Notes under the pieces: model-generated | Database searches by the model: none | What the model was told of the DNA's origin: nothing | The model's input: only the letters and a program-made list of their open reading frames with translations | In this document: positions 1 through 13,200 of the stretch, one piece after another | Numbering within the stretch: the first letter of the stretch is position 1 | Layout of the letters: each line of letters begins with the position of its first letter | Made by a program: the position numbers and the translations under genes | Assembly: GCA_030267565.1 (NCBI GenBank) | Contig: BRXU01000006.1 | Coordinates: 1,724,001-1,788,000 of the forward strand | Source: Pleodorina starrii | Lineage: Eukaryota > Chlorophyta > Chlorophyceae > Chlamydomonadales > Volvocaceae | Direction: 5' to 3' | Length of the DNA stretch: 64,000 nucleotides

Positions 1-195
1 CTCCGCTGCGGTATCATTTTTTGCCCCTCCGTGTGCCCCTCCCGCCTCTCGTTCCCTCCTACTTTCTGCCTTTCCCATCCATACCGGACGTGTGGGAGCC
101 CAATCAACCCCGTACTAGCATCCACGAACCCGGAATGTGGCTGTCCGTTCTCCCACCCCCACCCCCACCCCCCAAATCCCCGAACCGCATTGCAG

Positions 196-1648
196 GTGAG
201 TGCACCTGGCTTCTGAGCCGGCGCTGTCGCTACATAGTGGGGGTGGACAAGTCCCCGGCCACGGTGGCGGCGGCGCGGAGGCGGTATCCGGAGCTGCGGT
301 TCGAGGAGGTGGACGGATTCGATGTGCCAGCGCTCAAGGTGTGTGTATGTGTGTGTGTGCGCGGCAAGTACGACACGTACGGCACATGAAGAGCCACTGA
401 CTGGTACTCTCGCGTGGGGTGCCGTGCACCGCACACGGCGGCCGGGCCGGGTGGGGCACGCCTCCGCAGCTCAAAGGGCTGGGATGGACCGGAGGTGGTG
501 TGAGGCATGGCGCGCTGGGGCCGACGGACGTCGCCGTCGCTGAAATGATGCGTCCCGCCACCCGTGGATCTCTTGCTTTGCTGTCCTCCTCTCCTTACCC
601 GCTCTCGCACTCCACAACCCTCCTCCTGTCCCTCTGCAACCAGTACCGACATCGCACTTCACGGATGCAACCCAGCTCCTGCCTGCCCCTTGCTCCTGGC
701 CGCCCGCCCCCCACTCCCCACTCCCCACTCCCCGCTAGGCTCTGGGGCCCCCCGACGGCAGCGGCTTCTCGGTGGTGCTGGTGGACATTGGCGGCATCGC
801 CAGCCTCTCCACAGTCGCCGCGCTCGTCGGGTTGTACTACAAGGTGCGTCGCCCGTCGCACCGCCGCGCCTTCAAAAAGCGATCCCGGCGCGAAGGCCGG
901 CGCAAAGGTAACGTCTCCCGCCGTGGTATCCCTTCGCACCGGCTCAACTCGGTTGCTTGGGTGCTTGCGGTCGTCGACTCGCTCAATGGCGAGAAACGGC
1001 CCCGCGGGGGTCGATGATTCGCTCAATGGCGAGACACGGCCCCGCGGGGGTCGATGATTCGCTCAATGGCGGGACACGGCCCCTCTACGGCTGGCCGCCG
1101 GTATGCCCCGCAGCGCACGCGCTCGCCCGGACGCGTCCTCACATACAGCCGTGGCGCGTTGCCCAATTCCCTCCTCCCTGCGCCCTTAACCCAATTGGCG
1201 CCGTACTGGTTGTGTCGTACAGGAGTTTCCGTACAACACCAAGATCGTGGTCAAGAGCGTCTTCCTGAAGCGCATGGTGGAAGACTGCCTGCCGTACAAC
1301 ACGGAGAAGAACAACCCGTGGGCCCTGCTGCCCGGAGGAGCCGGCAGCGGAGCCGGGGCCCGAGCCGGAGCCGCAGGCGGGGCGACGGATGGCGACTCTG
1401 CGGGGGCGGACAGCGAGCCCTCGACCGAGCGCTCGGCGCGTCCGGGAACGGACGCGGAGCAGGGCGAAGAGGATGGGGAAGATGAAGATGACGGGGAGGC
1501 CGAGGGTGAGGGCGAGGTGGGCGGAGGCGCGCAGGCGGCATTGCCAGGCGGACGCGGGCGGCGGAGAGGCGGGCGCGCTCGCGGAGGGACCGGAGGGCGA
1601 GGCAAGGCGGCGGAGGCGGCGGGGGAAACGGAGGGCGGCGAGGGGTAG
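196..1648 (+). CDS. Methyltransferase-like protein, last three exons (5' end outside window)
   Basis: Three exons read in phase: 196-338, 739-843 and 1223-1648 (TAG-type stop at the end). The first follows a TTGCAG acceptor and encodes RRCRYIVGVDKSPATV, which looks like the acidic loop after strand 2 of a class I SAM-dependent methyltransferase (V-G-V-D-K-S). The second encodes VVLVDIGGIASLSTVAALV, like the strand 4/5 part of the same fold. The third opens with EFPYNTKIVVKSVFLKRMVE and then becomes a tail of about 100 residues rich in Gly, Glu, Asp, Ala and Arg, ending in RGG-like basic stretches. The glycine-rich SAM motif I must lie in exons left of the window. Introns are 400 and 379 bp; the second holds a 40-bp tandem repeat. 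The methyl acceptor cannot be named. Family assignment is inference from short motifs; the splice phases are all 0 and well supported. Confidence 0.6.
981..1083. repeat. 40-bp minisatellite, 2.6 copies, in an intron
   Basis: A 40-bp unit beginning GCTCAATGGCGAG occurs at 981-1020 and 1021-1060, with a partial copy at 1061-1083. The copies differ at only one or two bases. It lies inside the second visible intron of the methyltransferase-like gene, so it is removed by splicing. No function is evident. Confidence 0.9.
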
Positions 1649-2912
1649 GGAAGAGCAGAGGGACTGGGTTAGGGCAAGGGACGTTGGAGGAAGGGGAGGG
1701 CGGGCCGGATTCTGTGCTCGCCAGGCAAGTGTGGGGCAGAGGGCCGTGCCCGTGCTGACGCTGGGGCCGAGGGCCTGAGCTCAGCGTAAGGGACGCGGGA
1801 GGTTCGGACGTTTGGGGCCAGAGCAGAGCAGGGCAGGGCAGGGCAGGGAGGCAATGGTCAGCAGCCAGCCCGAGGCCGGCCGCAGCGGGGCGGCAGCGGG
1901 GCCGCAAGGGGGCAGAACACGACCTGCGGTTCTTGGGGTTTTAAGCAAGACAGTTCCTCCCATAGCGCGAGATCCTGCTTCTGTCACCATTCAGGTCATG
2001 GACAAAGTGTGAGCTGTTTCATAACCGACAACGGTGCAATACTAGTTTGACAGCTGGGGCCGCGTGCGGTGACTGCGTCCACTGGGGGCGGGCTGCAGTC
2101 TGACAGACCAGCGACGTGTGTGGGATGCCCTGTTGGCCAAAATGACGTGTGCGATTGCTGCGACATGTGGTCTTGGTAGTGCTTTCGGATGCACATTGGG
2201 GGATCAGCAAAATAGGGAAGGGCATAAGAGCCGGCATCGACACGGGGCTTGAGTAAGGGGCCGCCTTTATTAGACGATATTGCCGTCTCTATCTATAATT
2301 TAAAGTGTTTCGGCGGAACCCAATATTACGCCGCACAGCGCGACTCAACCCGCCCCTTTTTCAGCGGACATGCTTTTGTAAGGTGTGGACTCGTATCCTC
2401 ATCTCGATGCCTTCTAAGCCACTCTCATAACTTCACAAGCCATTGCATGCACTCTTGAGCACGAAGACGGCGCAATCGCCACCGTCTCTTTGGACCCATT
2501 GGTTCCACCACAAACACGGTGACAGCACATGTCGGCCCAGTCCCCCAAGCCTAACCAATCAATCTCACGGATTTTAGCAGCTTCATCCCCGTCAGTCAGT
2601 GACAAACAACTTCGCTCTCCTAAAAGACCTCATCCATTTCACGGTCGCAGTCAAAAGCCCCACGTCCGCAAGCTTACGGTAAATCGGTTGATAAGCGGTT
2701 GAGGCAACGAAGTTGTGTCATGCACTCGCCCTGAAAGACTCTCCGGTTGTCCCTTCCTCTCGCCATAAAAACACACACACGAGCCTCTTTCAATCAACGG
2801 CCCGGTCACTGTCATGGTCGTCTGTGGCGGACGTGTTGTCGATGCCCCATCGGCGGAGGCGCTCTCCCGCTCACGCGCGCACTTGCACTACTCCAATGAC
2901 CCTGCGCGCCCG
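1649..2912. other. Convergent intergenic region
   Basis: This stretch separates the 3' end of the methyltransferase-like gene from the 3' end of a minus-strand gene, so it should contain both 3' UTRs. A TGTAA motif at 2377-2381 is a candidate polyadenylation signal for the plus-strand gene. I see no convincing exon or RNA gene here. Confidence 0.5.
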
Positions 2913-5900
2913 CTAGATGCCGCCCATACCACCGCCGCCCAGCCCCAACCCATCGTGTCCCCCGGTGCCTAGGCCCGCGCCGTCGTCGCTGCCCCCGAGG
3001 CCGGCGCCCAGGCCGCCGAGGTGCGCCCCACCATCGGCGCCGGCGCCGCCGAACAGCGCCGCCTCCCCCTGGCCGCCGCCACCGACCGAGTTGGCGTTGA
3101 GTCCCAGCGAGCGCACCAGCGCTCGCGCGCCGTCCAGCCTTCCCAGCGCCTCCTGCGTCATCGCGTTGGTGTCGCGCCACTCGGCCTCCTGGCCGCTGCA
3201 ATACGCGGTCACGCTGCTCTTGAGCCTGTGAGGAATGGTGGTGCGGACAAACGCGATGTATGGGTGCTCGGTCTGAGGATTTCCCTTCGATGAGTCCCGC
3301 TCCATACAGGGATAACCGAAGTTGGCGGCATGCGTTATTATCATTGACGTACTCCACGCACACAAGTGTCAATACTGGATGGGTAAATTCCCGCCAGAAG
3401 GTACGACACACTGCATCCCCTCGCCCATCGTCCCACCCTACCGGGCCATTCGCTCCAAGAAGTCCTTCTTCATGGCTTCCAGGTAATCCAAAGCCACTGA
3501 GGAGATGAATGGAATGTATACTTACGAAAAAAATATCGAACCGTTACAGGCAGCACGCGGTGTACGGCATGGTGTGTTCCGGTACGGGAAGGATGGAGGC
3601 GCTCGGGAGGTTGGCACAGGCCAAAAGTAGCGTAGTCCAGATGTGGGCCGGGAGGGAAAGAGAAAAAACCGCCGGCAACGACAGCCCGGCAAGCCGCGTT
3701 GACACATCGAGCGAGTATCTTCTCAAGCTGGAAGGACCCATGGGTTGGTGATACGGCGAATCGCCACGTGCCCACGTCATGCTCACTGGTCATTGTTACA
3801 ACCCTGCATCCTGCCGGATCATCTTCAGCTTCTTGCATCGGCACAGTCTCGGACATCCCCGGTGCCGCACATCCATGCAAGAACAAACGACGTTGCGGTT
3901 GCGGTAGGTATACTGCCATGGAACCACAAGCCCTCTCTCGCGCGCTAAACAGCGCTAATTTCCGCCACCTTTCGGCGAGCTGTTATCGCACTCACCATTA
4001 GTCAGCTCGTCAATCTTTCAGTAGTAGCAGGCGCCACGCAGATGGCAACCGCGTCCCGGGTGAGAAGGGTGGGCAGCAGGAGGTAGGTACCGCCGTGCGC
4101 CAGCGTCCCGTGCAGAAGAGGCAAGCAGCATAGAGTTGGGTAATAAAGATGAAACCGCAAGGGGTTGTTTTGCAGTCTCGTCTTTGGTAAACAGTGAACT
4201 GCGCGCGGAATGCCCAGCAGGTAAGGAAAGTGCCAGCATACATGGTTGCATTACACCATGAAGCTACGGTATCCGGTATCACACTGCCGTACAGAGGCTG
4301 CGTACGTCGTAAAGATGCTTTCCGGCTTTGTGCATCGCTCATTTACCCCACGCTTCGTGCCTAATCGTAAACGTCGCAGCGCATCCATGATGGAACTGCG
4401 ACCATTGAATTTTATGCCAGCGGCTTGGGGCGTTCCGATGCCCCTGAAGCCACGCACGGACGCTTCACATTCCCGGCCGAGTAGCTGGCTCGCGCAGCAA
4501 CCCACCGAGCCACGCGTGTTCATGGTTCAGTCGAGCACCGCGACAACTACCACAACGACACCGCCAGCCGCGCAGACCTACCTGCTGCTCGATCGCCGCC
4601 CGGCGCTGTCGCATGCCAATCATGCCCGCGGTGATGGTTTCAGTGACGGGGCCCTCCGCCGCCGCCTCTTGCTCCGGGTCGTGCCCGCCACCGCCGGCGC
4701 CGTCCAGGGCGCCCTCCCCGTCTCCGATGCTGCCACCGATTCCGGCGACGTCGGCAGCGCCGGTGGGCTGGCGCGCGGCAGCTCCATGGAGGTGCGGATC
4801 GTCGCCACCCTCGTCGAGAGCCACCTGGCGTGCGTAAGTTGCGATGCAGGACCGAGGAGGGCAGTCCCATGCCGTTACAGTCCTTAAGTTAGGTGAGGCG
4901 GGTGCGCTTGTGTATAGGACCAATGGCACGTCGCTCCCTGCATCGTGCGCTCCGCACATACACCGGGTTAAGCTCGGGCCGCCTAAATGGGCCCGGACGG
5001 AGGGTGCGCGCGCTGGTGCCCCGCGCCGGGCGCCGACTGCTTGCTAGGGTGGCGTGGTTTTTGACACGCACGCCTTGGCTTCTGCCTTTCGCTTGTAGTC
5101 AACCCACACGCAGGTTAGCCCTATCTGTGTTGCGCCGGTTGGCTCGAAATAACGCACACAGCGATCCCTGCGTGCGGTGCGTGCGCATACACAAACAACT
5201 TTCAGAGGCGCTTACCTGCGGACGACGCATGTGCGTGGGAGTAGTGGCGGCGGTGATGGTGGTGGTGGCGGGATCCGAAAGCTTGGCGCATGTTGAGGAG
5301 GTGAACCGCATGACATACAAGCACATCGTTGCTAAGCACTGCCCCTACATACGCTCCTGGAGGCGACGCCCCCGCCCTTCCTCCCCCCCCCCAAAGCCCC
5401 TCACCTCCAGCCGCTGCCCCTCGTGCCCTCCGTCCAAGCCCAGGCCCAAGGCGGTGGCCTCTCCGCCGCCGGCCTGGCCGCCCTCGCCATACCCATGCTG
5501 CAGGTGCTGGTGATGCTGTAGGTGCTGGTGGCTCCCGAGGCCGTCCGGCGTGGTGTTGCCGTCCCCCACCGAGCCGCGCCCGGACAGGATGGAGGCGGGC
5601 GTGCCGCCCGGCGGGCTGGGTGACATGGTGGCGCTGTGCGACAGCGAGCCTGAGGTGTCAGGGGCGAGGGCAGGCGACGGTACCGGTCGGTCCGTTTGCG
5701 GTATGGGATAGGCGGTGGGGATCTGGGTTGTGGGTGGCTGACAAAAAGATGTGCGGGCCAAGCAAAGGGGCGGAATGTGCGTAGATATGCGGCCCCCGAA
5801 AATCCGGGTTTAAATGGGAATGTGTGCCGAAAGGCTCACGTGGCCGGAAGCCTTGGGTCAAGGCGATCTGGGTCAGCCGCGAATACGCTGAACCCCAGCA

Positions 5901-6091
5901 AACTGGATACATATGATACAATTTGCTGCTCGCTTGCGTTTACCATGTGGTCCGCCGCTGTCGGCCGTCAGACGGCGCGCCTTGTTGGGCTGCACCTCGG
6001 CACCAACATCCTGTGGATTAACGGTTCTCCGCAGCCCGCCGGTGCCGCTGGTGGGATTCATCAAGATGCTCACAAAATTCTCACGTGGCAA
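2913..6091 (-). CDS. Unrecognised multi-exon gene, partly resolved
   Basis: Seven minus-strand exons can be proposed, 5' to 3': about 6091-5944 (ATG at 6091, or a later start), 5649-5405, 5338-5216, 4824-4582, 3496-3442, 3374-3353 (22 nt) and 3272-2913 with the stop. The first four join in phase. Between 4582 and 3496 at least one more exon must exist; the phases require it and I could not fix it. The N-terminal half looks disordered (SPSPPGGTPAS, His-Gln-Leu repeats, many Gly, Asp and Glu). The C-terminal part is more ordered: LDYLEAMKKDFLERMAR, then EHPYIAFVRTT, then an 80-residue Gly/Ala tail ending GLGLGGGGMGGI. The LDYLEAMKKDFL segment faintly recalls the helix of longin domains, but no SNARE motif follows, so I do not name it. 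It is convergent with the upstream gene and divergent from the protease pair. Confidence 0.38.
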
Positions 6092-7295
6092 GGCAGTCGT
6101 AAAGCCCCAGCCACGGCGAGCTTTGGTTGCTACGAAAAGCGCGACAGTATTGCAGACAGCACCGCGCGCCCAGCGCCAGAATACGGGTCTGAGTCCGCTG
6201 ATGTAATGTCTGTACGCAGATTTATAGGCAGGATTAATATTAACGTTCCAGGAACGCGTGTCCAGGCAAGTGCACGGAAAAAAAGCTAACTCCGGGACGC
6301 CCGGGCGCGAAGTAAGAGTAAGCGCTTTGGCTCTACAGGAACGAAAAAGCGACCGCTGTCTACGGTCAGACGTGCACGCTGCTGTAAATTTGCTCTGCGA
6401 TTCAGGATTAGTTGTGACACGCGAGATATATGGTATGCGACACCAAAACGAAGGCTGCCCACCGTCAGCACATGCGCCACCTATATATACACGAGATCTA
6501 TGACAGAAGAAGTCTCTCAGCTAGCCTACTACGCAAAGCTAGGGCTGAGGAGCGTAGATCTTTTCTGCCAAGGCGCCTCTGTCCGACACGGCATGCACGC
6601 GGATTGGGAAATACGAAAATATACGACAACGAGTCCCGAAACGCATAAAAAAGGCCCTTCATAAATGTTTCCATAAGAGCTTTGCCTATTTGGTGTAGGC
6701 CGTGAGCCCAATACGTAGTATTCCCTGCGATCGCTTTTCCTTATCTATTCAGCCATCCTCTCCTACCTCAACACCGGGGCGCCCCGCTGGTCGAGGCGCT
6801 TCCCGATTCAAAAACAAGCTGCTTGCTGCCCAAGCTGTGTCAAAAGTCGAGCTGTCAAGGTAAGCTCCGTGCAGCGTGCAGCCGCGACAAACCACCCACT
6901 GCAACAGCTTGTCTCGGTGCAGCCGGGCGGGACGCTGCAGCTTATCTGTGGCCCAGCTTTCTAATCCGCTGCACGCTTGCTAGTAATAAGCTTAGATGCC
7001 GATCAGGTTAAAAGCCTGCTGACTTGCTGCTGGGCGCCTTCGCCTGCTGGCTGGGTGGTAACTCCGCCTGGCGCTTCATGCTTGCTTGCTGACTCCTATC
7101 TATACATAGCGACGTACAGGGCCTGGCTGGCAGCCTTCATGAGTTGCCCAATATAAATTTCTTTCCTCCATCCAAACAGGCGCGCGTATCCACGCAAGTC
7201 AACGCCGGGTCGGCGGCTTGCGATCGGTCAACGTCTTCGCCAAGATCACCGATCAAGCCCTGCAAATAAAATAGCGAGCGCTATTCAGTTCGACC
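6092..7295. other. Divergent intergenic region
   Basis: This is the likely shared promoter region between the minus-strand gene and the first subtilase. It contains CTGCTTGC-rich low-complexity sequence around 6810-7110. I see no exon or RNA gene that I can support. Confidence 0.45.
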
Positions 7296-10200
7296 ATGGC
7301 ATGTCTCGCCAGCTCGCGCTGTACAAGATCCACGGCGGCCTTTGCGCTCCTGTCGCTGATGTTGACGTTCGCGGCGGGCCCGCGGTTAACCATAGCAGCC
7401 GGCCGCTCGCTTTCAGCGTCAACGAATGTGAAGCTCGGCCCTAGCAACGTAAGCGCGGGTGGCTGGCCGTGGATAGGTCACGGCTCACGAACACATACAC
7501 GGCAGCTAGGTCAAGTCCCTTGCATTGTGCTGGATCTGTCTGTATATATGTGCCCACTCTTCGCGCACAATGCAACCGGTAAGCCGGCGCCTTTCCGTGA
7601 CCGTACCGCTTTCCATGCGACCCACATTACCCCTTTAAGACCCGGAAAACACGGTTAGACAAGCAACGACCCCCGGCATCAAAACCCACGCACCTTCCCT
7701 CATAACGTTTATTTTCCGCTTCGCTCATCCACAGGCCACCGCTACCACAAGCTCCATCCCGGCGGCAAGCCCCGCACCGAACGCCACCACCACAGTTGTC
7801 ACAACCGGCGGCGTCGCACCAACCAAGACCGCCGTCTCTAGCGGCCCTGCGGCCCCCGCTGTCTTCGGCTCTGCGCCCAACGCAACCGCCGCGCCAGCAA
7901 CGCCCTCGCCGTCACCATCGCCTTCGCCCTCGGCCTCCCCGTCCCCTTCGACAACCGCCAAGCCCAGCGACGACGAGCTGATTGCCACTGTCGGTGGCGG
8001 CGCCGTCTCGGTCCTGCCGGCAGGCACCATCACACCCATCACCGACCCCAATTTCGGTGGCTTCGCCCTCGGCTGGCGGTCCGCATCGTACGGCTGCCTG
8101 GACTGCAACTTTACGGATGTGCTGCGGGTAAGGGATGCTTCCATCCTTCATGCTGGCATGTGAAGGGCGGGGCTGCATTACTTGCAACGTCGGTTGTCCG
8201 TGAAGTATCTGATTACCTGGCACCGTTGCGCAAGACTTGACGACAAGTGCACCCGCCTGTCCTCCCGTCTGCCCGACCCACATTACCAATGTATAGCGCC
8301 GCGCCGCGGACCCCGCCAGCATCTACGCGGAGATCGCTCCCTGGGGCGCTCTGGTGCTCGAGACCGACAATGTCTTCTCCGGCAGCAGGTGGGTTGCGTG
8401 GTACAATCATTGGAGTGATCGATGGTGATCGAAGTTGGTGATGCAACGAGTATTGATACGGACGTGGCTTTCCCTTAGTATTAAATTGTCGACGACAGGG
8501 TCAGCATCGTCGCACTCGGCCTATAACGAAGCATCATTGGGGAAGAATCTATGGTTAGTTGCGCTGGTGAACGGCGGGGGGAAGAATTGTTTGTTGCCCC
8601 TCCCAGCCATCTGTCAATCCGTGCTCCTCTAAGAACGTTGTTGTTAGATAGCGTACTTCTATGCTTCCCAAACCAGGCTCCCCGACACCTTGCATTCTTG
8701 CCAAACCATGCCCGCCGCCCCCGCCGTCCCCCTGATGACCCTCAGCGTTCTGGACATGTGGGTCAAGGGAGCCGGGGTGGCTCGCATCTCCATCTACCTG
8801 AGGGATACCAAGATGCGCCGCCTCAGCAGGTTGGAGGGGCTGAGTCACAACTTGCTCCCGCCGTTGCTCATTGGACGAAAGCGACTGCAATCGGTTCCGC
8901 ATTTCGGGAAGGAAAATCGAGAAATCCTGCCCGTCCTAATTGTCGTGGCGCTTTACTAAACATACCGACCGGTGCCCCGTCCCTGCCTATATATGCCGCC
9001 TGCGTTTTACTCGTTCGCGCGCATGCAGCGAGGTACAGTTCTCCCGTATGGACGCGACGGCGGCGTACCAGAATGGTGTGGCTGTGTTGGGCTCGGATGA
9101 CGATGGCTGGATCCGGTTCCAGATTGCCCTGGCGCAGCTGTCCATACTCCCCGGTGTCGTTACCACACAGCAGCTGGCGGACACCAGCGGCTGGAACCGC
9201 ATCGTCATCAGGGACATCAGCGGTGGGTTGGTCCGTCGTTTACGGAATGCGCCTTCTGAGTGTATCTACTCGGGCAGCGCATCAGCCCGCGCCATATGTG
9301 TCCACCTACCCCGTCTAGCCATGTCCGCTTTGGAGCCACAACCGCACCTGTCTGCGTGCAGCAGCTTCTACCGAAGCAGTGTTTCGCAACCTTTCGCTTT
9401 TTCTTACGCTACAGGTATCGGCTTCAAGCTGCAGCTGAGCTCCGTCCGCCTCGTAGCGCTGGGCCTGTCCGCATCCGAGTGGATAGACGTGAACACGACC
9501 CAGCTGCAGCTCGTCCCCGCTCAATCTTTCATGCTGCCCGTGCTCAACATTGAGACCACGGAGGTAATGTTATGGGTGTGGGTTGGTGTATGGATCTCAC
9601 CAAGATTACCTAACGTGTCCGATCCCCTATAATTGGGACTAGTCCAAATCATTGGAAGCGTTTTAGGACATCTATGTAGCTATGGCATCCCGTGGACGGC
9701 GGGTGCGAGGTGGGTTGAAAATCATTGTGGTGCTCCTTTCGCACCTACCAACCCTGGTACGCCCGATGAAGCTGAAGAATGTTGATGGCTTTGCTAGGGC
9801 ATGTATCAATCGGCCCAAGGTCGTCAATAAAAAACCCTCACCCACTGTCTCACACGGCTCCGTCCCCGACTGTGTTCCGTTGATTGCCAGGCCAACCAGG
9901 CAGCCCCCCAGGAGAAGTACATTATGAAGCTGAAGTCTTCCGCCAACCTGGGCACCCTCAAGGGCATCTGCCAGGTGCGCGTGCGCTGCGTGCAAGCTAG
10001 CGAGGTTTCAAGTACGGTGTCCGGAAGGACCTCGTCTGGATGAGGATGCGCCGCAACCTAGGAGCTATCTAACCCCAGCTGAGCCAGCTTGGGTTGTGAG
10101 ACGCGGCCAGACTTGCATGCAATCATGCCCCCACAATTTGACGACCGAAGCACATGCACCCCGTTGTACATGGACCGGGGCCCTCAATTGCGCTTGTCCC

Positions 10201-13200
10201 GCGCAGGAGCTCGCTGGCGCGCTGCCGCAACGCGGTTCTCGCTTCCGCGGCGCTTGCGACCCCATCACGCTGCCCGCCGTGTTCAACATGACCAGCCCCG
10301 ACACGGCCCCGCTGCCGTGGGCCTTCCAGTCCTTCACCGTCGCCTCCCAGACCGACCTGGATCAGATGCGCGCCGCGCTGGGGGCCTCCCTGGAGTATCT
10401 GGAGCGAGACCTGCAGGCCTCCATCGGCGACGTCATCGTGCACTCCACAACCAGCACCTTGACAACCAGCACGTCTTCTGGTTCCTTTACCTCCACAAAC
10501 TCGGCCAACAGCTCCGTGACAAGCGTCAAGACCAACAGTGCTGCTGACAGCCTTGTTCCACGCGACGACTGCGTCTGCGCCGATGTGCACAACCCGGTGT
10601 GCGGTAGTAATGGGGTCGAGTACTCGAGTGCGTGCCACGCCTGGTGCGCGGGTCTGTCCACTTGGACGGCTGGCCCCTGCGGCAGCCCCAACAAAAGTAG
10701 CGGCTTCGGGGCAGCGGAGACCTCTGAGTCCAACCCGCGCTCGTGGGGCCTGGACCGCATCGACCAGGTGAGCGGCGGGTGGGCGTTGTTGAGAAGGTCT
10801 TGGACGGTTTTAATGCGCGGTCAGGCCAACATGTAACATGATGTGGCTGCGTAGGGCTCAATTCAACGCGGCCAAAGTCGCTGGATAGCATTGCTGTCAG
10901 CCGATCTGCGCACGCGCCCCTCAAATAAACAAACGAGCCTCATCCGGATGCCTATCTAATTCCCCTGTTTCGGTTTCTCAGGTCAACTTGCCGCTGGACA
11001 ACGCCTACCGCCCGGGCTACCTGGATGGAACCGACACTCACAGTGAGCACTCGGGTGTAGACATCTAGGCTATATGGCTAGCCGTGTTCATGTGCCGAGT
11101 TCAGTTGTGCTGAGATAACTACAGCCCGCCATGTTCAAACCCGTTTGCCTTCGATTTGTTATTCTGCGAATCCGTACATGCGTTTAATGAACGGGAATGA
11201 AGCTTTCCACTTAGTCAATCATTGGTCTTTGGGTCTCAGGGATGGGGAATTGCAAGCAGCGGACGTACGCACTTCACGTTCGCGTACGGTCCGTGACAAG
11301 AATTGAAATGCTGTATCACTATCTGGTCCATTCATGCCCCCCCAACTTTCCCTGCCACCGCAGTCTTCATCCTGGACACCGGTGTGCGCACTACGCACGT
11401 CGCATTTTCGGGTGGCCGCGTCGGTGCGGGTGCTTCCATGCTGGGCGGCAGCTACCAGGACGACAACGGTCACGGCACCCACGTTGCGGGCACGGCCCTG
11501 GGAGCCTATTACGGCGTGGCCCGCAACGCCATTCTGCACCCGGTCAAGGTGCTCGATTCGTCTGGCAGCGGCTCGTACTCCAACATTATCGCCGGACTGG
11601 GCTGGTAAGTGGCCGGTCACGTGTCGGCTGCGCATCATACGTGCTCTTGAAGTGGTCGGACATTTTCACCGCGCATTCCTGCATGCAACGCCACCACCCG
11701 CTGAAAAAACATCCAAATGTTCATGTCCGGCGCTCCGCCCCCTTCCCAACGATTGCAGGGTCAAGGACTATGTGTCCCGGAACGGCATCCGCCGAGCTGT
11801 GGTTTCCATGTCACTCAACGGTCCCCGCGCAGCCAGCCTCAACGACGCAGTGACCGACCTTACCAACGTACGTACGTATTGAGATACAAATATAGAGCAG
11901 ACTGCAATAGTGTCAGTCCTAAGCGAGCAGGAGCATTGCGGATCGGTACCTGTCTGTTCCCGTCAGTCGCTGTTTCCATTCAAGGCCTGCGCTTAATTCC
12001 TGTCCTGTATGACTTGATGATAAGCAAGTTGTTACCGCCCTCGCTAGTCACCCATTCCTCGTGACCTCTACGCGTTCGCAGAACGGCATCCTGGTGGTCG
12101 TGGCAGCGGGCAACAACAATGGGGGAGATTCCTGCAGCTACAGGTGAGGATCAACCGATTTCATGTATGCCTGAATGCTGTTGCATGCCATGCCTTGCAT
12201 CTTCCCTTTCTTAGCTAGCCTTAGGTGCTCAATATTACAAATAAGTTGGTCGATTCATGGCTCCGCAGCGCAATCAGCCGTCGTCCCGTCCTTCCGCTTT
12301 GTTTTGCATTTTCCCCTTCCCTCTCCCAACATATATTCACCCGAACTGTGAACGCGCGCCCACAGCCCCGCCTCAGCCCCCACCGCCATCACCGTGGGCG
12401 CTTCCAACCGCGACGACACTTTGGCCTCCTTCTCCAACGTGGGCGGCTGCGTCTTCACCTTCGCGCCCGGCTCCTACATCACTTCATCTGCCTACAACAG
12501 CGACACCGGCGAGGCGACCATGTCGGGTACCAGCATGGCGGCGCCGCACGTGAGTAGCAGTGGTAATTAGTATTGGGCGCGCAGTGTTTCGGGCATGGCT
12601 AGGCTGGTGGGTTCTGCTGCTTGGCATGGTTGAGTTGCCGCGAACGAACCAGCTAATGTTTGAGTTGCCGCAGACAAAACCCAACTACTTTCGTCCGTAT
12701 CGGTAACGATATCGTTTTGGCTCCACAAGCTCCATTTTATTTGCTTTGTGCTTCAACATCTGCGCACCCCTTCCCGTCCTTCCGTTGCCGTTCCGTCCGT
12801 CCCTCAGGTCACTGGCGTGGTGGCGATGGTGCTGCAGGCATTCCCAGATGGAGTCTCTGTCTCCACCGTCCGCGACCGCATCGCTGCTGCGGCCGATAGC
12901 ATCACCTTCAGTTCGTCTTCCCCATCGCGCCTGTTGAATGCGCAGACGGTGCGCCTGGCGCCGAGCTCGCCCACCGCCGTGCCCACGCCCACGCCTACCG
13001 CCGCGCCAACGCCCACTCCAACAGCAGCGCCAACGCCGACGCCAACAGCAGCGCCAACGCCGAAGCCGACGGCAGCGCCGACGCCCACACCCACGGCTGC
13101 GCCGACGCCCACACCCACGGCCGCACCGACGCCCACACCTACAACCAGCCCTGTAATTACGTGGCCTGGGACCGGCGGCGCCTTCACGTGGCCTTGGACT

